Counted from the first letter of the stretch, positions 6,732 through 14,609 are shown. The stretch: DNA of 19,921 bases from Acetobacteraceae bacterium UBA6159 (GCA_002422345.1 DIUL01000046.1:1-19921); one strand, 5' to 3'. Made by a program: numbers and translations. The notes: generated by a model not told the origin, from the sequence alone.

Positions 6732-8752
6732 AGCGACAGGACCGAGTGGCGCGGCCGGCCCCAGTCCCCGGCGGCGTCCTCGCAGCGGGCGACGTCTTCC
6801 TCCAGCATCAGGCGTTCGGCCACCAGTTGGCGCGCGGCGGCTCCGATCGCAGCCTTGTAGGCGGCCTTGTCGGGATAGCGTTCCAGGATCGAGGCCCGGG
6901 GATCGCCGGTCGCGGCGCGTTCCGAGGGCGTCTCGGGGAACGGGATATAGGACCCCTCGAACCGCCACTGCATCCCATGGCCATAGCCGCGGGCGCGGGG
7001 GTTCCAGCCGGTGTAGGTGCCGAGCGGCGCCTGGACCATGGGGGCGCGGACGCCGGGGATGTCGTTGCCGTCGGAGTCGACAGACGGGACCAGCACGGTA
7101 TAGCGCGGGCCTGGCCCTGTCAGGTCGTTGCGGCCGGCGACCCTGGGCGGCTCGGTCAGGATGCCCTTGTCGGCTTCCGGGCCGAAGTCGAGCAGGGTCA
7201 GCGGATTGGCCTCCACCGGGACGGCCGATCCGGGGATGGACGGATACTGCTTCCGCCAGGTGGCGTAGTCGACCAGCGTGCCGTCTTCACGGTTGGGGAT
7301 GCGGCTATGCGGCGGGTCCAGCTTCTTCGTTGCCCAATCATCGATCGCCACCAGCATGGCGCGGAAGAACATCGACGTGGCCACGTTGTTGGAGAAATGC
7401 TGCCCGATCCCGCTCGCCGGTCCCTTCAGCAGCGGATCGGCGCCGTGCTGGGAACTGGACCAGCAATACAGCCGCACCGTCTCGGGCTGCGGCAGGTCGT
7501 TGCCCTGCGTGTCGGTGTGGGCGAGCGAGCCGCGGCGGACCCAGTATTCCGTTGCGCTCTGGGTATGGAAGACCAACGGATCGGTGTCCGGCCGTTTCAG
7601 GATGGCGTCTTCCTTCCCGGTCAGATGATCCTTGGACCACGCGTAGGAGAACGGGAAGGAATCGGCGATGTTGAAATGATCCTCGTAATGCTGGCCGCCT
7701 GAGACGATCGGGTTGGCGAAACGATGGTTGAGCCATTTCCGCCCCGCGCCGGCGACATGCGGCAGCACGCCGTCGAACACCCGCCGGCCGGCGGCGTCGG
7801 CGTTGTAGCCGCGATAGACGAAGTCCCGCAGGCAGCGCCCGGTCTGGGAGCGGCCCCAGCCATAGGCCTTGACGGTCCCGCGCAGGGGGTTGGCGTCGGA
7901 CTGATCGTATTTCAGGAAACTCACATAGTCCCGCACCGCGACATGGCCCAGGCCCATCGGCTTGGGGTCCTTCGCGGTGTAGTGCAGTTCGTAGATCCAA
8001 CCCGGCTGGAACCCGGCCGGGTAATAGATGTGCCAGTCGGAGGGGACGACGGCATGCTCCGGCACCTTCGTCTCCGCCCCCATCCCGGCCTGGAGCACGG
8101 CAAAGGACCATTGGTCGGACGGGATGGTTTCGGGCGTGTCATAGGGATAGCGGCGACGGGTGAACGTCGCGTCGCGCGTGTCGCGCGACACGGTCGGGTA
8201 GGAATGCGCGGCGAAGCGGCCGGACAAAGGGCTGCACACCATGCCGGGCGAGTCCGGAATGAATTCCACCCGCATCCGCCCGGTGATCGGCTTTCCGTTG
8301 TCGGTGGCGACCGGCAGGTCCAGCACCAGGCGCCCGTCGCCTGGCAGCATGTCACCCTCCCACCCCAGCCACACGACCGAGTAGCCATGACGCATGAAGA
8401 AGCCGTTGCCGGCATGGGCCAGGCTGAGCGGATCGTTGCTGTGCGGCGCGTCGTTGAAGAACTGCAACGCCCGCTTATGGCCGCGATTGCCGTAGTCGTA
8501 GAAGACCCGCCGGTTGCCCCGCGCCATGTCGAGCGGCTTGAGGATCATGAAATCCGACTCGAACCGCACCAGGCCGCGAGAGTCGCGCGGGGCCTTGTCC
8601 AGATCGACCACGTCCCGGTTGGCGTCCGCCAGCGGATCGACGGCAAACAGAGCGCGCCCGGACAGGCGCTCATAGGCCCCCGTGGCGGCGAAGATGTGCC
8701 CGCCGGCGAAGGGTCGCCGGTCATCGATACGCAGTTCGATCAGATTGGTCAT
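6728..8752 (-). CDS. Alpha/beta hydrolase domain-containing protein (about 670 residues)
   Basis: A 674-residue protein of the large alpha/beta hydrolase family (Abhydrolase_10-like) seen beside catabolic genes in Proteobacteria and Actinobacteria. The nucleophile elbow is visible as GWGRSQTGR with Ser302. Aromatic and Trp-rich stretches such as YSVVWLGWEGD (about 124-133) and the C-terminal YIPFPET are typical. No signal peptide or membrane segment is apparent. The start is the ATG at 8752, preceded by GAGGGAGG, a strong ribosome binding site; the frame continues open much further upstream under the anti-sigma gene, but without protein-like content. Its stop overlaps the GTG of the GGT-family gene by four bases, so the two are probably co-expressed. 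The substrate is unknown; an ester or amide is likely. Confidence 0.85.
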   Translation of the reverse strand: MTNLIELRIDDRRPFAGGHIFAATGAYERLSGRALFAVDPLADANRDVVDLDKAPRDSRGLVRFESDFMILKPLDMARGNRRVFYDYGNRGHKRALQFFNDAPHSNDPLSLAHAGNGFFMRHGYSVVWLGWEGDMLPGDGRLVLDLPVATDNGKPITGRMRVEFIPDSPGMVCSPLSGRFAAHSYPTVSRDTRDATFTRRRYPYDTPETIPSDQWSFAVLQAGMGAETKVPEHAVVPSDWHIYYPAGFQPGWIYELHYTAKDPKPMGLGHVAVRDYVSFLKYDQSDANPLRGTVKAYGWGRSQTGRCLRDFVYRGYNADAAGRRVFDGVLPHVAGAGRKWLNHRFANPIVSGGQHYEDHFNIADSFPFSYAWSKDHLTGKEDAILKRPDTDPLVFHTQSATEYWVRRGSLAHTDTQGNDLPQPETVRLYCWSSSQHGADPLLKGPASGIGQHFSNNVATSMFFRAMLVAIDDWATKKLDPPHSRIPNREDGTLVDYATWRKQYPSIPGSAVPVEANPLTLLDFGPEADKGILTEPPRVAGRNDLTGPGPRYTVLVPSVDSDGNDIPGVRAPMVQAPLGTYTGWNPRARGYGHGMQWRFEGSYIPFPETPSERAATGDPRASILERYPDKAAYKAAIGAAARQLVAERLMLEEDVARCEDAAGDWGRPRHSVLSL

Positions 8753-8814
8753 GCGCGCCTCCCTCGGTCTGGGTGGGAGTGTGCGCCAGACGTCGGGCGG
8801 GTCAACCTGCTGGG

Positions 8815-9588
8815 TTAAGCGGGGCCGCCCAGCACGCGCTTCACCTGTTCGGCGATCCGCCGCAGTTCGTCGGCCGGAACCGGGGCCACGACCGAGTAGC
8901 CGACGCCCTTGTCGATCCAGGCCGCGCCGCCCATCGGCTTGCCCTCCACCGGCGCGAGCGGCGTGTTCCGCGCGTTGGCGTCCGGGCGGACGAAGACGGT
9001 CAGCCTGATGCCGGCCGCGTTCTGATACATGAACATGCCGGCCGGGCCTTCGGGCGTTGCCGCCAGCCGCCCGCCGATATAGCGGAAGCCGCTGTCGGAC
9101 AGATCGGGCGGGGCGACCTTGTGGTTCAGCCGGTTCGACACCCAGCGCGCCAGGTCGTCGCGCTGGTCCTCGCCCAGTTCGGTCGGGCGGCGGCGATCGG
9201 CCGTGTAGACAACGTGGTTGGCCACCGCTTCCCGCACCAGGGTCGCGATGTCCGTTTCGTTCGGCGCCAGCGTGCCGCGCAGCACCCAGCCACCGCCGCC
9301 GCCCAGGCCCAGGGCGAAGACCACCGCCGCGGCCGACCGCCACAGCATCCGCCGCCGCCACAGCCTTTGCTCCCGCAGCACGCGCGGGTTCAGGCGGGCC
9401 GGGATGGCGCCGCCGGTGGCCGAGGCGAGGGCGGCCCGCAGGGCCTGGCGCTGCGCGAGATAGGCGGCAACTCGTTCGGCCTCGGCCGGGTTCTCGTCCA
9501 GATGGCGCTGGACCAGCAGGCGCCGGTCCGGATCAAGCTGGTTGTCGACGAAGCCGTGCAGGTCGTCCTCGGTGATCGGGCCGCTCAT
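8815..9588 (-). CDS. Membrane-anchored anti-sigma factor
   Basis: A 257-residue protein with a cytoplasmic N-terminal anti-sigma domain (EDDLHGFVDNQLDPDRR, about 7-23, followed by a helical segment to about 55), a single membrane helix at about 82-103 (WRSAAAVVFALGLGGGGGWV) and a periplasmic C-terminal domain. It lacks the HxxxCxxC zinc motif of ZAS-type anti-sigma factors. Its ATG overlaps the stop of the sigma factor gene as ATGA, which fits the family rule that the regulator is made in step with the sigma factor it sequesters. The signal sensed by the periplasmic part is unknown; no TonB receptor or protease gene lies next to it. Confidence 0.88.
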   Translation of the reverse strand: MSGPITEDDLHGFVDNQLDPDRRLLVQRHLDENPAEAERVAAYLAQRQALRAALASATGGAIPARLNPRVLREQRLWRRRMLWRSAAAVVFALGLGGGGGWVLRGTLAPNETDIATLVREAVANHVVYTADRRRPTELGEDQRDDLARWVSNRLNHKVAPPDLSDSGFRYIGGRLAATPEGPAGMFMYQNAAGIRLTVFVRPDANARNTPLAPVEGKPMGGAAWIDKGVGYSVVAPVPADELRRIAEQVKRVLGGPA

Positions 9589-10103
9589 TTCACCCTCCGC
9601 AGGGTGGGGCGAGGTTCCGTGCCGGTGTATTCCCGCAGCCGCTCCCGCCCGCGGGCGAGGCGGGACATCACGGTGCCGATCGGAATGCCCAGCACGGCGG
9701 CGGCCTCGGCATAGGAGAGGTCCTCGACAGAGACGAGCAGGACGACGCTGCGCTGTTCCTCGGGCAGGCGCTCCAGCGCCCGCAGCATGTCCCGCCAGAG
9801 CAATTGGTCTTCCTGGGTGGCGGGGCGGGAGGCAGCGTTCGCGTGCTCCTCCTCCAACGGAATGGTGCCGGCGCGGGTGCGCCGCCGCCGATGCTGGCTG
9901 ACGAACAGGTTGTGCAGGATGGTGAACAGCCAGGCCCTCACGTCCGCGTCGTCCCGTCTTGTGTGCAGCTTGTCCAGCGCACGTGCCAGACAGTCATGCA
10001 CCAGGTCGTCGGCGTCATCCCGGCTGCGCAATAGCGACCAGGCGTAGCGCCGCAATGCGGGGATGCAGGCCTCGACCCGTGCCAGGTCGTCGGACGTGTT
10101 CAT
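9585..10103 (-). CDS. ECF-type RNA polymerase sigma factor
   Basis: A 172-residue sigma-70 family protein with only regions 2 and 4. Region 2 covers about 9-75 (RSRDDADDLVHDCLARAL, then AWLFTILHNLFVSQHRR) and region 4 covers about 105-157 (LPEEQRSVVLLVSVEDLSYAEAA, with the helix-turn-helix ending GTVMSRLARGRERL). It directs RNA polymerase to a small stress or nutrient regulon. The start at MNTSDD places region 2 at the usual distance from the N-terminus; an in-frame ATG at 10202 would add 33 hydrophilic residues and cannot be excluded. It is encoded with its anti-sigma factor by a four-base overlap. Auto-activation is common in this class, but no ECF promoter motif could be confirmed upstream. 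Confidence 0.9.
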   Translation of the reverse strand: MNTSDDLARVEACIPALRRYAWSLLRSRDDADDLVHDCLARALDKLHTRRDDADVRAWLFTILHNLFVSQHRRRRTRAGTIPLEEEHANAASRPATQEDQLLWRDMLRALERLPEEQRSVVLLVSVEDLSYAEAAAVLGIPIGTVMSRLARGRERLREYTGTEPRPTLRRVK

Positions 10104-10350
10104 CGGGTCGCGCCCGAGCAGGGTCGGGCGCGCGCCATCGGTGCCACCGTCCGGCGATTCTGGTTCGCTATCGGCCTTGCCCTGCCCTGTCCCGCGCTTC
10201 ATCCGTTCAGACGCCTGTCGCCCGGAGATATTCCCCGGCGATGATCGGTTTCACCACCCGAATGCGGCGCTGTCCAGGCAAGCACGGTGTGTCCGCCCAC
10301 TACCGCCGCGTCCCGTCGCATGGCATGGTGTCAAAAAAGGGGATACGGGC

Positions 10351-11061
10351 TTGGCCAGACTCGGTCGCGACGCGCGCCGCACCGCGCTGATGGGTTCACC
10401 GCTGTTCGCGGCGATGACCCCGGACGAACTCGACGCGATCCTGGCCATGGCGATCGAGCATCGCTATCGCCGTGGTCAGACGATCTTCCAGAAGGACGAC
10501 CCCGGCACCGCGATGATGGCGGTGCTGACCGGGCGTGTGCGGATCAGCACCGTCTCGGCCGACGGGAAGGAGGTGACGCTGAACGTCATCAGCCCCGGTG
10601 AGGTCTTCGGCGAGATCGCCCTGCTCGACGGCAAGCCCCGGAGCGCCGACGCGACGGCGATCGAGGAAACCAACCTGCTGGTGCTCGAACGCCGCGACTT
10701 CCTGCCTTTCGTGCTGGGCAACCAAGACCTGACCGCCCGCCTGCTGGCGATCCTGTGCGAACGCCTCCGCCGGACCTCGGTCGCGCTGGAGGATATCGCG
10801 CTGTTCGACCTGCCCGTCCGCCTCGCCCGCGTGCTGCTGAAGCTGGGCGACGACTACGGGCGGCCGACGGAGGCCGGGCTGCGGATCGACCTGAAGCTGT
10901 CGCAGAAGGATCTGAGCAACCTGGTCGCCGCCACGCGGGAAAGCATCAACAAGCAATTGCGGACCTGGCGGGAATCCGGGCTGGTGATCCTGGATGCCGG
11001 CTACCTGATCCTGCCCAAGCCCGCCCGCCTGAAGAAGCTGATCGAAGGCGATCCGTTCTGA
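10351..11061 (+). CDS. Crp/Fnr-family transcriptional regulator
   Basis: A 236-residue regulator with an N-terminal cyclic-nucleotide-binding fold (about 16-135) and a C-terminal winged helix (about 184-210). The phosphate-binding cassette is intact (FGEIALLDGKPRSADATA, 86-103, with R97 and S98), so true cyclic nucleotide binding is plausible; the FNR cysteine cluster is missing. The recognition helix TRESINKQLRTW keeps the R-E pair of CRP with Lys in place of the later Arg. No ATG fits the family N-terminus. The TTG at 10351 is preferred because AAAAGGGG ends seven to eight bases before it; ATG at 10390 would cut into the fold. It is divergent from the sigma gene and followed 66 bases on by an LLM enzyme gene, which it may regulate. 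Confidence 0.88.
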   Translation: MARLGRDARRTALMGSPLFAAMTPDELDAILAMAIEHRYRRGQTIFQKDDPGTAMMAVLTGRVRISTVSADGKEVTLNVISPGEVFGEIALLDGKPRSADATAIEETNLLVLERRDFLPFVLGNQDLTARLLAILCERLRRTSVALEDIALFDLPVRLARVLLKLGDDYGRPTEAGLRIDLKLSQKDLSNLVAATRESINKQLRTWRESGLVILDAGYLILPKPARLKKLIEGDPF

Positions 11062-11127
11062 GCCTGCGTGACGGCCGCCTGGTTCGGGGTTAGCGTTCTC
11101 GGACCAGCGACAGATCGGGCTTCACGC

Positions 11128-12114
11128 ATGACCCTCGTTCTTGATACGCGCCTGCGGATCGGGCTTCAGACCATCCACCGCCGCACCGAACCCACGACCG
11201 GCCCCTGGCTGCCGCGGATCGATGAGCTGGTCGATCTCGTGCAGCTTGTGGACCGGTGCGGCTATGACTCGCTGTGGGCGGGCGATCATATCTCCTTCCC
11301 GATCCCCATCCTGGACCCGATGCTGCAACTGGCGCAGGCGGCTGTTGTCAGCCGGCGGCTCACGCTCGGGACATCGGTCCTGCTGCTGCCACTGCGCCAT
11401 CCGACGCCGGTCGCCAAGCAGGTGTTGTCGCTGGACCACCTGACCGAGGGCCGGTTCATCCTGGGAGTCGGCGTGGGCGGGGAATTCCCCAACGAATACG
11501 CCGCCTGCGACGTGCCCCATAACGAACGCGGCGCTCGGCTGTCCGAAGGCGTGCAGGTACTGCGGAAGTTCTTCAGCGGCGAGGCCGTCAACCACCACGG
11601 CAAGTTCTACGGCCCGTTCCAGGACGTGCCGATGCGTCCGCCGCCGCGCCAACCCGGCGGCCCGCCAATCTGGTTCGCCGGAAGGAAGGAGCCCGCCCTG
11701 CGCCGCATCGGTCGCCTCGGCGACGGGTTCCTGGCCTATGTGATCTCTCCCGACATGTATCGATCCGCGCTCGCCACGATCGACGCGGCGGCGGAACAGG
11801 CGGGGCGGGGCACCATCCCCTTCGGCACCGGGCATCTGCTCTTCACTAGGCTCGACAAAACGTACGAGGAAGCGCTCGACCGCGCGACCGAGACGCTGTC
11901 GGTCCGATATGCCATGGATTTCCGCAAGGCCGCGCAACGCTACTGCGCCCTCGGGACACCCCAGCAGGTGGCGGAAACGATCCGATCGTTTTACGCAGCC
12001 GGCGTCCGCCACATCGCGTTGGACCTGCTCGGCCCCTACGAACAGCGCAACGAACAAATCGAATGGTTCGCCCGCGATGCCATGCCGTTGCTGCGAGACC
12101 TGACCGGGGAGTAG
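11128..12114 (+). CDS. LLM-class flavin- or F420-dependent oxidoreductase
   Basis: A 328-residue luciferase-like barrel enzyme. Diagnostic parts are RCGYDSLWAGDHISFP (about 46-61), RLTLGTSVLLLPLRHP (about 77-92), and the loop EGRFILGVGVGGEFPNEY that contacts the cofactor phosphate. The ATG at 11128 fits the beta-1 strand LRIGLQ; an earlier ATG at 11068 would add 20 residues unlike the family. The ribosome binding site is weak. The sequence belongs to the F420-type-looking LLM subgroup often found in organisms that lack F420, so FMN is as likely. It is not closely similar to the other LLM protein in the window (3610-4767). It heads a run of three catabolic-looking genes. Confidence 0.87.
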   Translation: MTLVLDTRLRIGLQTIHRRTEPTTGPWLPRIDELVDLVQLVDRCGYDSLWAGDHISFPIPILDPMLQLAQAAVVSRRLTLGTSVLLLPLRHPTPVAKQVLSLDHLTEGRFILGVGVGGEFPNEYAACDVPHNERGARLSEGVQVLRKFFSGEAVNHHGKFYGPFQDVPMRPPPRQPGGPPIWFAGRKEPALRRIGRLGDGFLAYVISPDMYRSALATIDAAAEQAGRGTIPFGTGHLLFTRLDKTYEEALDRATETLSVRYAMDFRKAAQRYCALGTPQQVAETIRSFYAAGVRHIALDLLGPYEQRNEQIEWFARDAMPLLRDLTGE

Positions 12115-12175
12115 GGTTGGCGGAATCACGCCTCCGTTCTGACCGATGGGGGCGTTTCGCAGGAGGGAACCGTCA

Positions 12176-13099
12176 ATGAAACTCGCATTCTTCAATGACT
12201 TCAAACTCGGCGTGGTGAAGGGCGACAACATCGTCGACGTCTCCGCCGTCGTGGCCGACATTCCGCACACGGGTCCGGGCGACCTGATGTCCGGCCTGAT
12301 CGCGCGCTTCGATGCCTATCGCGGCAAGCTGGAAGCCGCCGCGGCCGCCGGCGCCGGCGTGCCCCTGGCCGGTGTCCGCATCCGCCCGCCGGTACCGAAG
12401 CCCGGCAACATCGTCTGCATGGCGGTGAACTACATGGAGAACGGCACCCTGCCGAAGAAGCCGCAGATCAACGCCTTCCACAAGGCGGCGACCGCGGTGA
12501 TCGGGCCGGGCGACACGATGGTCCTGCCGGATGAGCCCGCCACGATCTTTGAAGGCGAGGCCGAAATGGCCCTGGTCATCAGCAAGCGGGCGGACAATGT
12601 CTCAGCCGCCAACGCGATGGATCATATCTTTGGCTACATGAACTTCATCGATGGTTCGGCCCGCGGCCTGCCGTCCGCCGGGTTCTTCGCCATGAAGTCC
12701 CGCGCGACGTTCTGCCCGATCGGGCCGTTCCTGGTGACGAAGGACGAGATCGCCGACCCACAGAACCTGCCGGTGAAGCTGTGGGTGAACGGGGAGTGCA
12801 AGCAGGACTTCAACACCAACGATATGGCGCACCAGATCGCGCGCTGCATCGAATGGGCCAGCTCGGTTCACGTGCTGGAACCTGGCGATATCCTGGCCAC
12901 CGGGACGAACCATCGCGGGCTTTCCAGCTTCATGGATGGCGACGTGGTGGAACTGGAAGTGCAGGGCCTCGGGCGGTTGAAGTTCAACATTCGGGATGAC
13001 CTGAAGCGCACCTGGTCGCGGGAGACTCGGCAGGATCGCAAGGAAAAGGGCCTCGAAGGGCCAACCGAGCAGTTGACCGGCAAGTACGCGAAGGCCTGA
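12176..13099 (+). CDS. Fumarylacetoacetate hydrolase (FAH) family protein
   Basis: A 307-residue FAH-fold enzyme. The metal ligands are E128 and E130 in FEGEAEMALVI and D159 in GYMNFIDGSARGLP. The substrate-loop region KPGNIVCMAVNYMENG (75-90) matches the family's K-x-x-x-N-Y entry. Members hydrolyse or isomerise beta-diketone-type acids in aromatic ring cleavage pathways (2-hydroxyhepta-2,4-diene-1,7-dioate isomerase, acylpyruvase). The ATG is placed by AGGAGGG at 12161-12167; an earlier in-frame start is less likely. The gene for a small dimeric-barrel protein follows after three bases, so the two are in one operon. The exact substrate is unknown. Confidence 0.9.
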   Translation: MKLAFFNDFKLGVVKGDNIVDVSAVVADIPHTGPGDLMSGLIARFDAYRGKLEAAAAAGAGVPLAGVRIRPPVPKPGNIVCMAVNYMENGTLPKKPQINAFHKAATAVIGPGDTMVLPDEPATIFEGEAEMALVISKRADNVSAANAMDHIFGYMNFIDGSARGLPSAGFFAMKSRATFCPIGPFLVTKDEIADPQNLPVKLWVNGECKQDFNTNDMAHQIARCIEWASSVHVLEPGDILATGTNHRGLSSFMDGDVVELEVQGLGRLKFNIRDDLKRTWSRETRQDRKEKGLEGPTEQLTGKYAKA

Positions 13100-13102
13100 G
13101 AG

Positions 13103-13417
13103 ATGGCAGGCGCCTGGCTGGTGGTGCGCGCGACGGTCGCTGATGCGGCCGATCGCGAGCGCTTCGACCATTGGTATCGGACGGAACATCTGCCCGATGC
13201 TGTGAAGGCATTCGGTGTGCGTTCGGCTTGGCGCGGGTGGAGCCAGCAGGATCCGTCCGTGCACTGCGCGCATTATCGTTTCGATACGCTCGCGGCGTTG
13301 GAGACGGTGACGGGCGGACCGATCATCCGGGAATTGGTGGCGGAGTTTGACCGGGTCTGGGGGACGAAGGTCGTCCGGACGCGGGAGGTGCTGCCGATCT
13401 CGGATGAGGTTGGGTAG
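13103..13417 (+). CDS. Small dimeric alpha/beta-barrel protein (EthD-like)
   Basis: A 104-residue protein with the FDHWYRTEHLPDAVKAFG motif (about 21-38) typical of ferredoxin-like dimeric barrel proteins in the EthD and related DUF families, where the pattern WY..EH.P/L is conserved. These proteins often accompany catabolic operons as small isomerases, lactone-forming enzymes or product-handling partners, and many have no known reaction. It starts three bases after the FAH-family stop, so it is translated with that gene. No membrane segment or signal peptide is present. The fold is fairly sure, the activity is not. Confidence 0.75.
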   Translation: MAGAWLVVRATVADAADRERFDHWYRTEHLPDAVKAFGVRSAWRGWSQQDPSVHCAHYRFDTLAALETVTGGPIIRELVAEFDRVWGTKVVRTREVLPISDEVG

Positions 13418-13480
13418 GGTTGATGGAGGGGGCGGGGGTTTTGAAGGCTCGGCCCCTCCCATGACTTGGGCTGGTGCTGA

Positions 13481-13621
13481 TCAGGTGGCGGGGTCTGGCT
13501 GAGGCGGCTGCTCCCGCTGCGCCTTCTCAGCCGCCTCACGCTCGGCCTTGAACCGGGCAACGACGGTCTTCATCGCGCTGTCGACGAGGTCGAGCAGTTC
13601 ACGAACTGTCAGGTTCTTCAT
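13481..13621 (-). CDS. 46-residue protein overlapping the zeta-toxin-like gene (possible partner)
   Basis: This 46-codon gene begins inside the last 23 bases of the zeta-like gene, in another frame. The protein is a short predicted amphipathic helix (MKNLTVRELLDLVDSAMKTV, then VARFKAEREAAEKAQ) with a Pro/Gln-rich tail. It is charged, which fits an antitoxin or partner protein, but I do not recognise a family. A GGGCAG-like sequence just before the ATG could serve as a weak ribosome binding site. The overlap suggests real translational coupling. It may instead be a chance frame; Glu/Lys/Arg-rich helices this short carry little evidence. Confidence 0.5.
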   Translation of the reverse strand: MKNLTVRELLDLVDSAMKTVVARFKAEREAAEKAQREQPPQPDPAT

Positions 13622-14306
13622 TCGCTGCCCTTTCCATGCGTGCCCAGCGTGACGGGTCGTGGATGTAGAGGCCGTTCTGTCGCGTTTTGCTTGCGAGCAG
13701 GTGACCGTCACTATCGGAATTATCGTAGATTTGGGCTGTGTCCGCCAGGGGAAGATAGAGCGCGAACAGGTTACGAAGTCCGGCCCAATATCGTCGTTGG
13801 ATGATGGCGCTGGGGATGTTGTGTCCGCCTTCCGCCACGCGCTTGGCTACGCGCTGGACGGCGAGTTCGGAGTGGTGTAGCCAAAGGAAGATGAGCATCA
13901 CACGCCAACCGTCATTCTGAGATTGGCGGAGGAAGCGAATGTGCCCCCGGCCCGCGCAAGTCGTCTCCAGCGCAAAGCTCTGGCCGGCTTTCGCCAATTC
14001 GTGGATACGGCCAAGCATGACCCGGCCGGCGGATGCCGCGGCACCTTCCGGATTGAAGGGCGACAGGCCGAGAGCGATGTTGTCCGCGTTGACGAACTCC
14101 AACAGGCCGAGTTTGTTCGGCAGTAGTTCCTTGGCCATGGTGGTCTTGTCTGCACCATTGGGGCCGCCAACGACAATGATGTCCTTCAACGGATCCTCAT
14201 GACGGTTATACCAGTCCTGCCAGGACAACGCACCCCTATAGAATGAGGGCCAATCAAAGTCCGAGGCGAGTTTAGCACACCACGCTGACCTGACCGAGCG
14301 GGCCAT
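13599..14306 (-). CDS. Zeta-toxin-like P-loop kinase with an altered Walker A motif
   Basis: A 235-residue P-loop protein of the zeta toxin family, which phosphorylates UDP-N-acetylglucosamine or related targets. Visible parts are the Walker A region VVGGPNGADKTTMAKEL (45-61), FVNADNIALGLSPFNPEGAA (71-90, with D75 the likely catalytic base), FALETTCAGRGH (111-122) and IIQRRYWAGLRNLF (168-181, substrate and phosphate arginines). The glycine that precedes the P-loop lysine is Asp53 (GAC instead of GGC), which normally disables nucleotide binding; so this may be a detoxified or diverged copy. An in-frame TTG at 14333 would add nine residues. About 40 residues precede the P-loop, more than in minimal homologues. 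It overlaps a 46-codon gene and is divergent from vapBC. Confidence 0.85.
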   Translation of the reverse strand: MARSVRSAWCAKLASDFDWPSFYRGALSWQDWYNRHEDPLKDIIVVGGPNGADKTTMAKELLPNKLGLLEFVNADNIALGLSPFNPEGAAASAGRVMLGRIHELAKAGQSFALETTCAGRGHIRFLRQSQNDGWRVMLIFLWLHHSELAVQRVAKRVAEGGHNIPSAIIQRRYWAGLRNLFALYLPLADTAQIYDNSDSDGHLLASKTRQNGLYIHDPSRWARMERAANEEPDSS

Positions 14307-14345
14307 CGCCACCCAGTCACCGCGATTTCCCAATCACGTACCGTC

Positions 14346-14393
14346 GTGGACGGCCAACACCATTATGTGTATAATCCGTCGATCTGATACACA
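14346..14393 (+). promoter_or_regulatory. Promoter and operator of the vapBC operon
   Basis: A perfect -10 hexamer TATAAT (14370-14375) lies 18 bases after GTGGAC (14346-14351), an acceptable -35. The inverted repeat TGTGTAT (14366-14372) / ATACACA (14387-14393), with a 14-base spacer, covers the -10 and the expected start point. This is where VapB or VapBC complexes bind for autoregulation. The leader would be only about 20 bases. The divergent zeta-like gene could share the control region. Confidence 0.6.
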
Positions 14394-14402
14394 CGCCCCG
14401 AC

Positions 14403-14609
14403 ATGCGCACAAACATCGACATCGACGACGACCTTCTGACCAAGGCCATGGCCGCGACCGGGCTCACCACCAAGAAAGCCACGGTCGAGGAAGCCTTGCG
14501 CCGCCTTGTCTTGCACCGCGAGCGCATGGATGCCCTCGCCGACCTGGCTAGCCTCGGGTGGGAAGGCGATCTGCCAGCAATGCGAGAGGGTCGGGCCGCC
14601 GGTCGTTGA
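14403..14609 (+). CDS. vapB: VapB-type antitoxin
   Basis: A 68-residue protein: a ribbon-helix-helix type N-terminus (MRTNIDIDDDLLTKAMAATG) followed by KKATVEEALRRLV and a flexible C-terminal tail (LGWEGDLPAMREG) expected to wrap VapC. This is the DUF2191-like VapB class that reads RTNIDIDDxLLxxAM. It neutralises the VapC nuclease and represses its own promoter. The stop overlaps the vapC start. There is almost no Shine-Dalgarno, consistent with the very short leader. Confidence 0.88.
   Translation: MRTNIDIDDDLLTKAMAATGLTTKKATVEEALRRLVLHRERMDALADLASLGWEGDLPAMREGRAAGR

Noticed and set aside
10203..10260. Possible ECF autoregulatory promoter upstream of the sigma gene (GTGAAACC ... GAATAT on the minus strand)
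   Set aside because: The spacer is only about 14 bases and the boxes are weak, so it cannot be called.
13425..13459. Possible bidirectional terminator between the dimeric-barrel gene and the 46-codon gene
   Set aside because: The stem is only seven base pairs (GGAGGGG with CCCCTCC) with a 21-base loop and a short T run on one strand only; not distinctive in GC-rich DNA.
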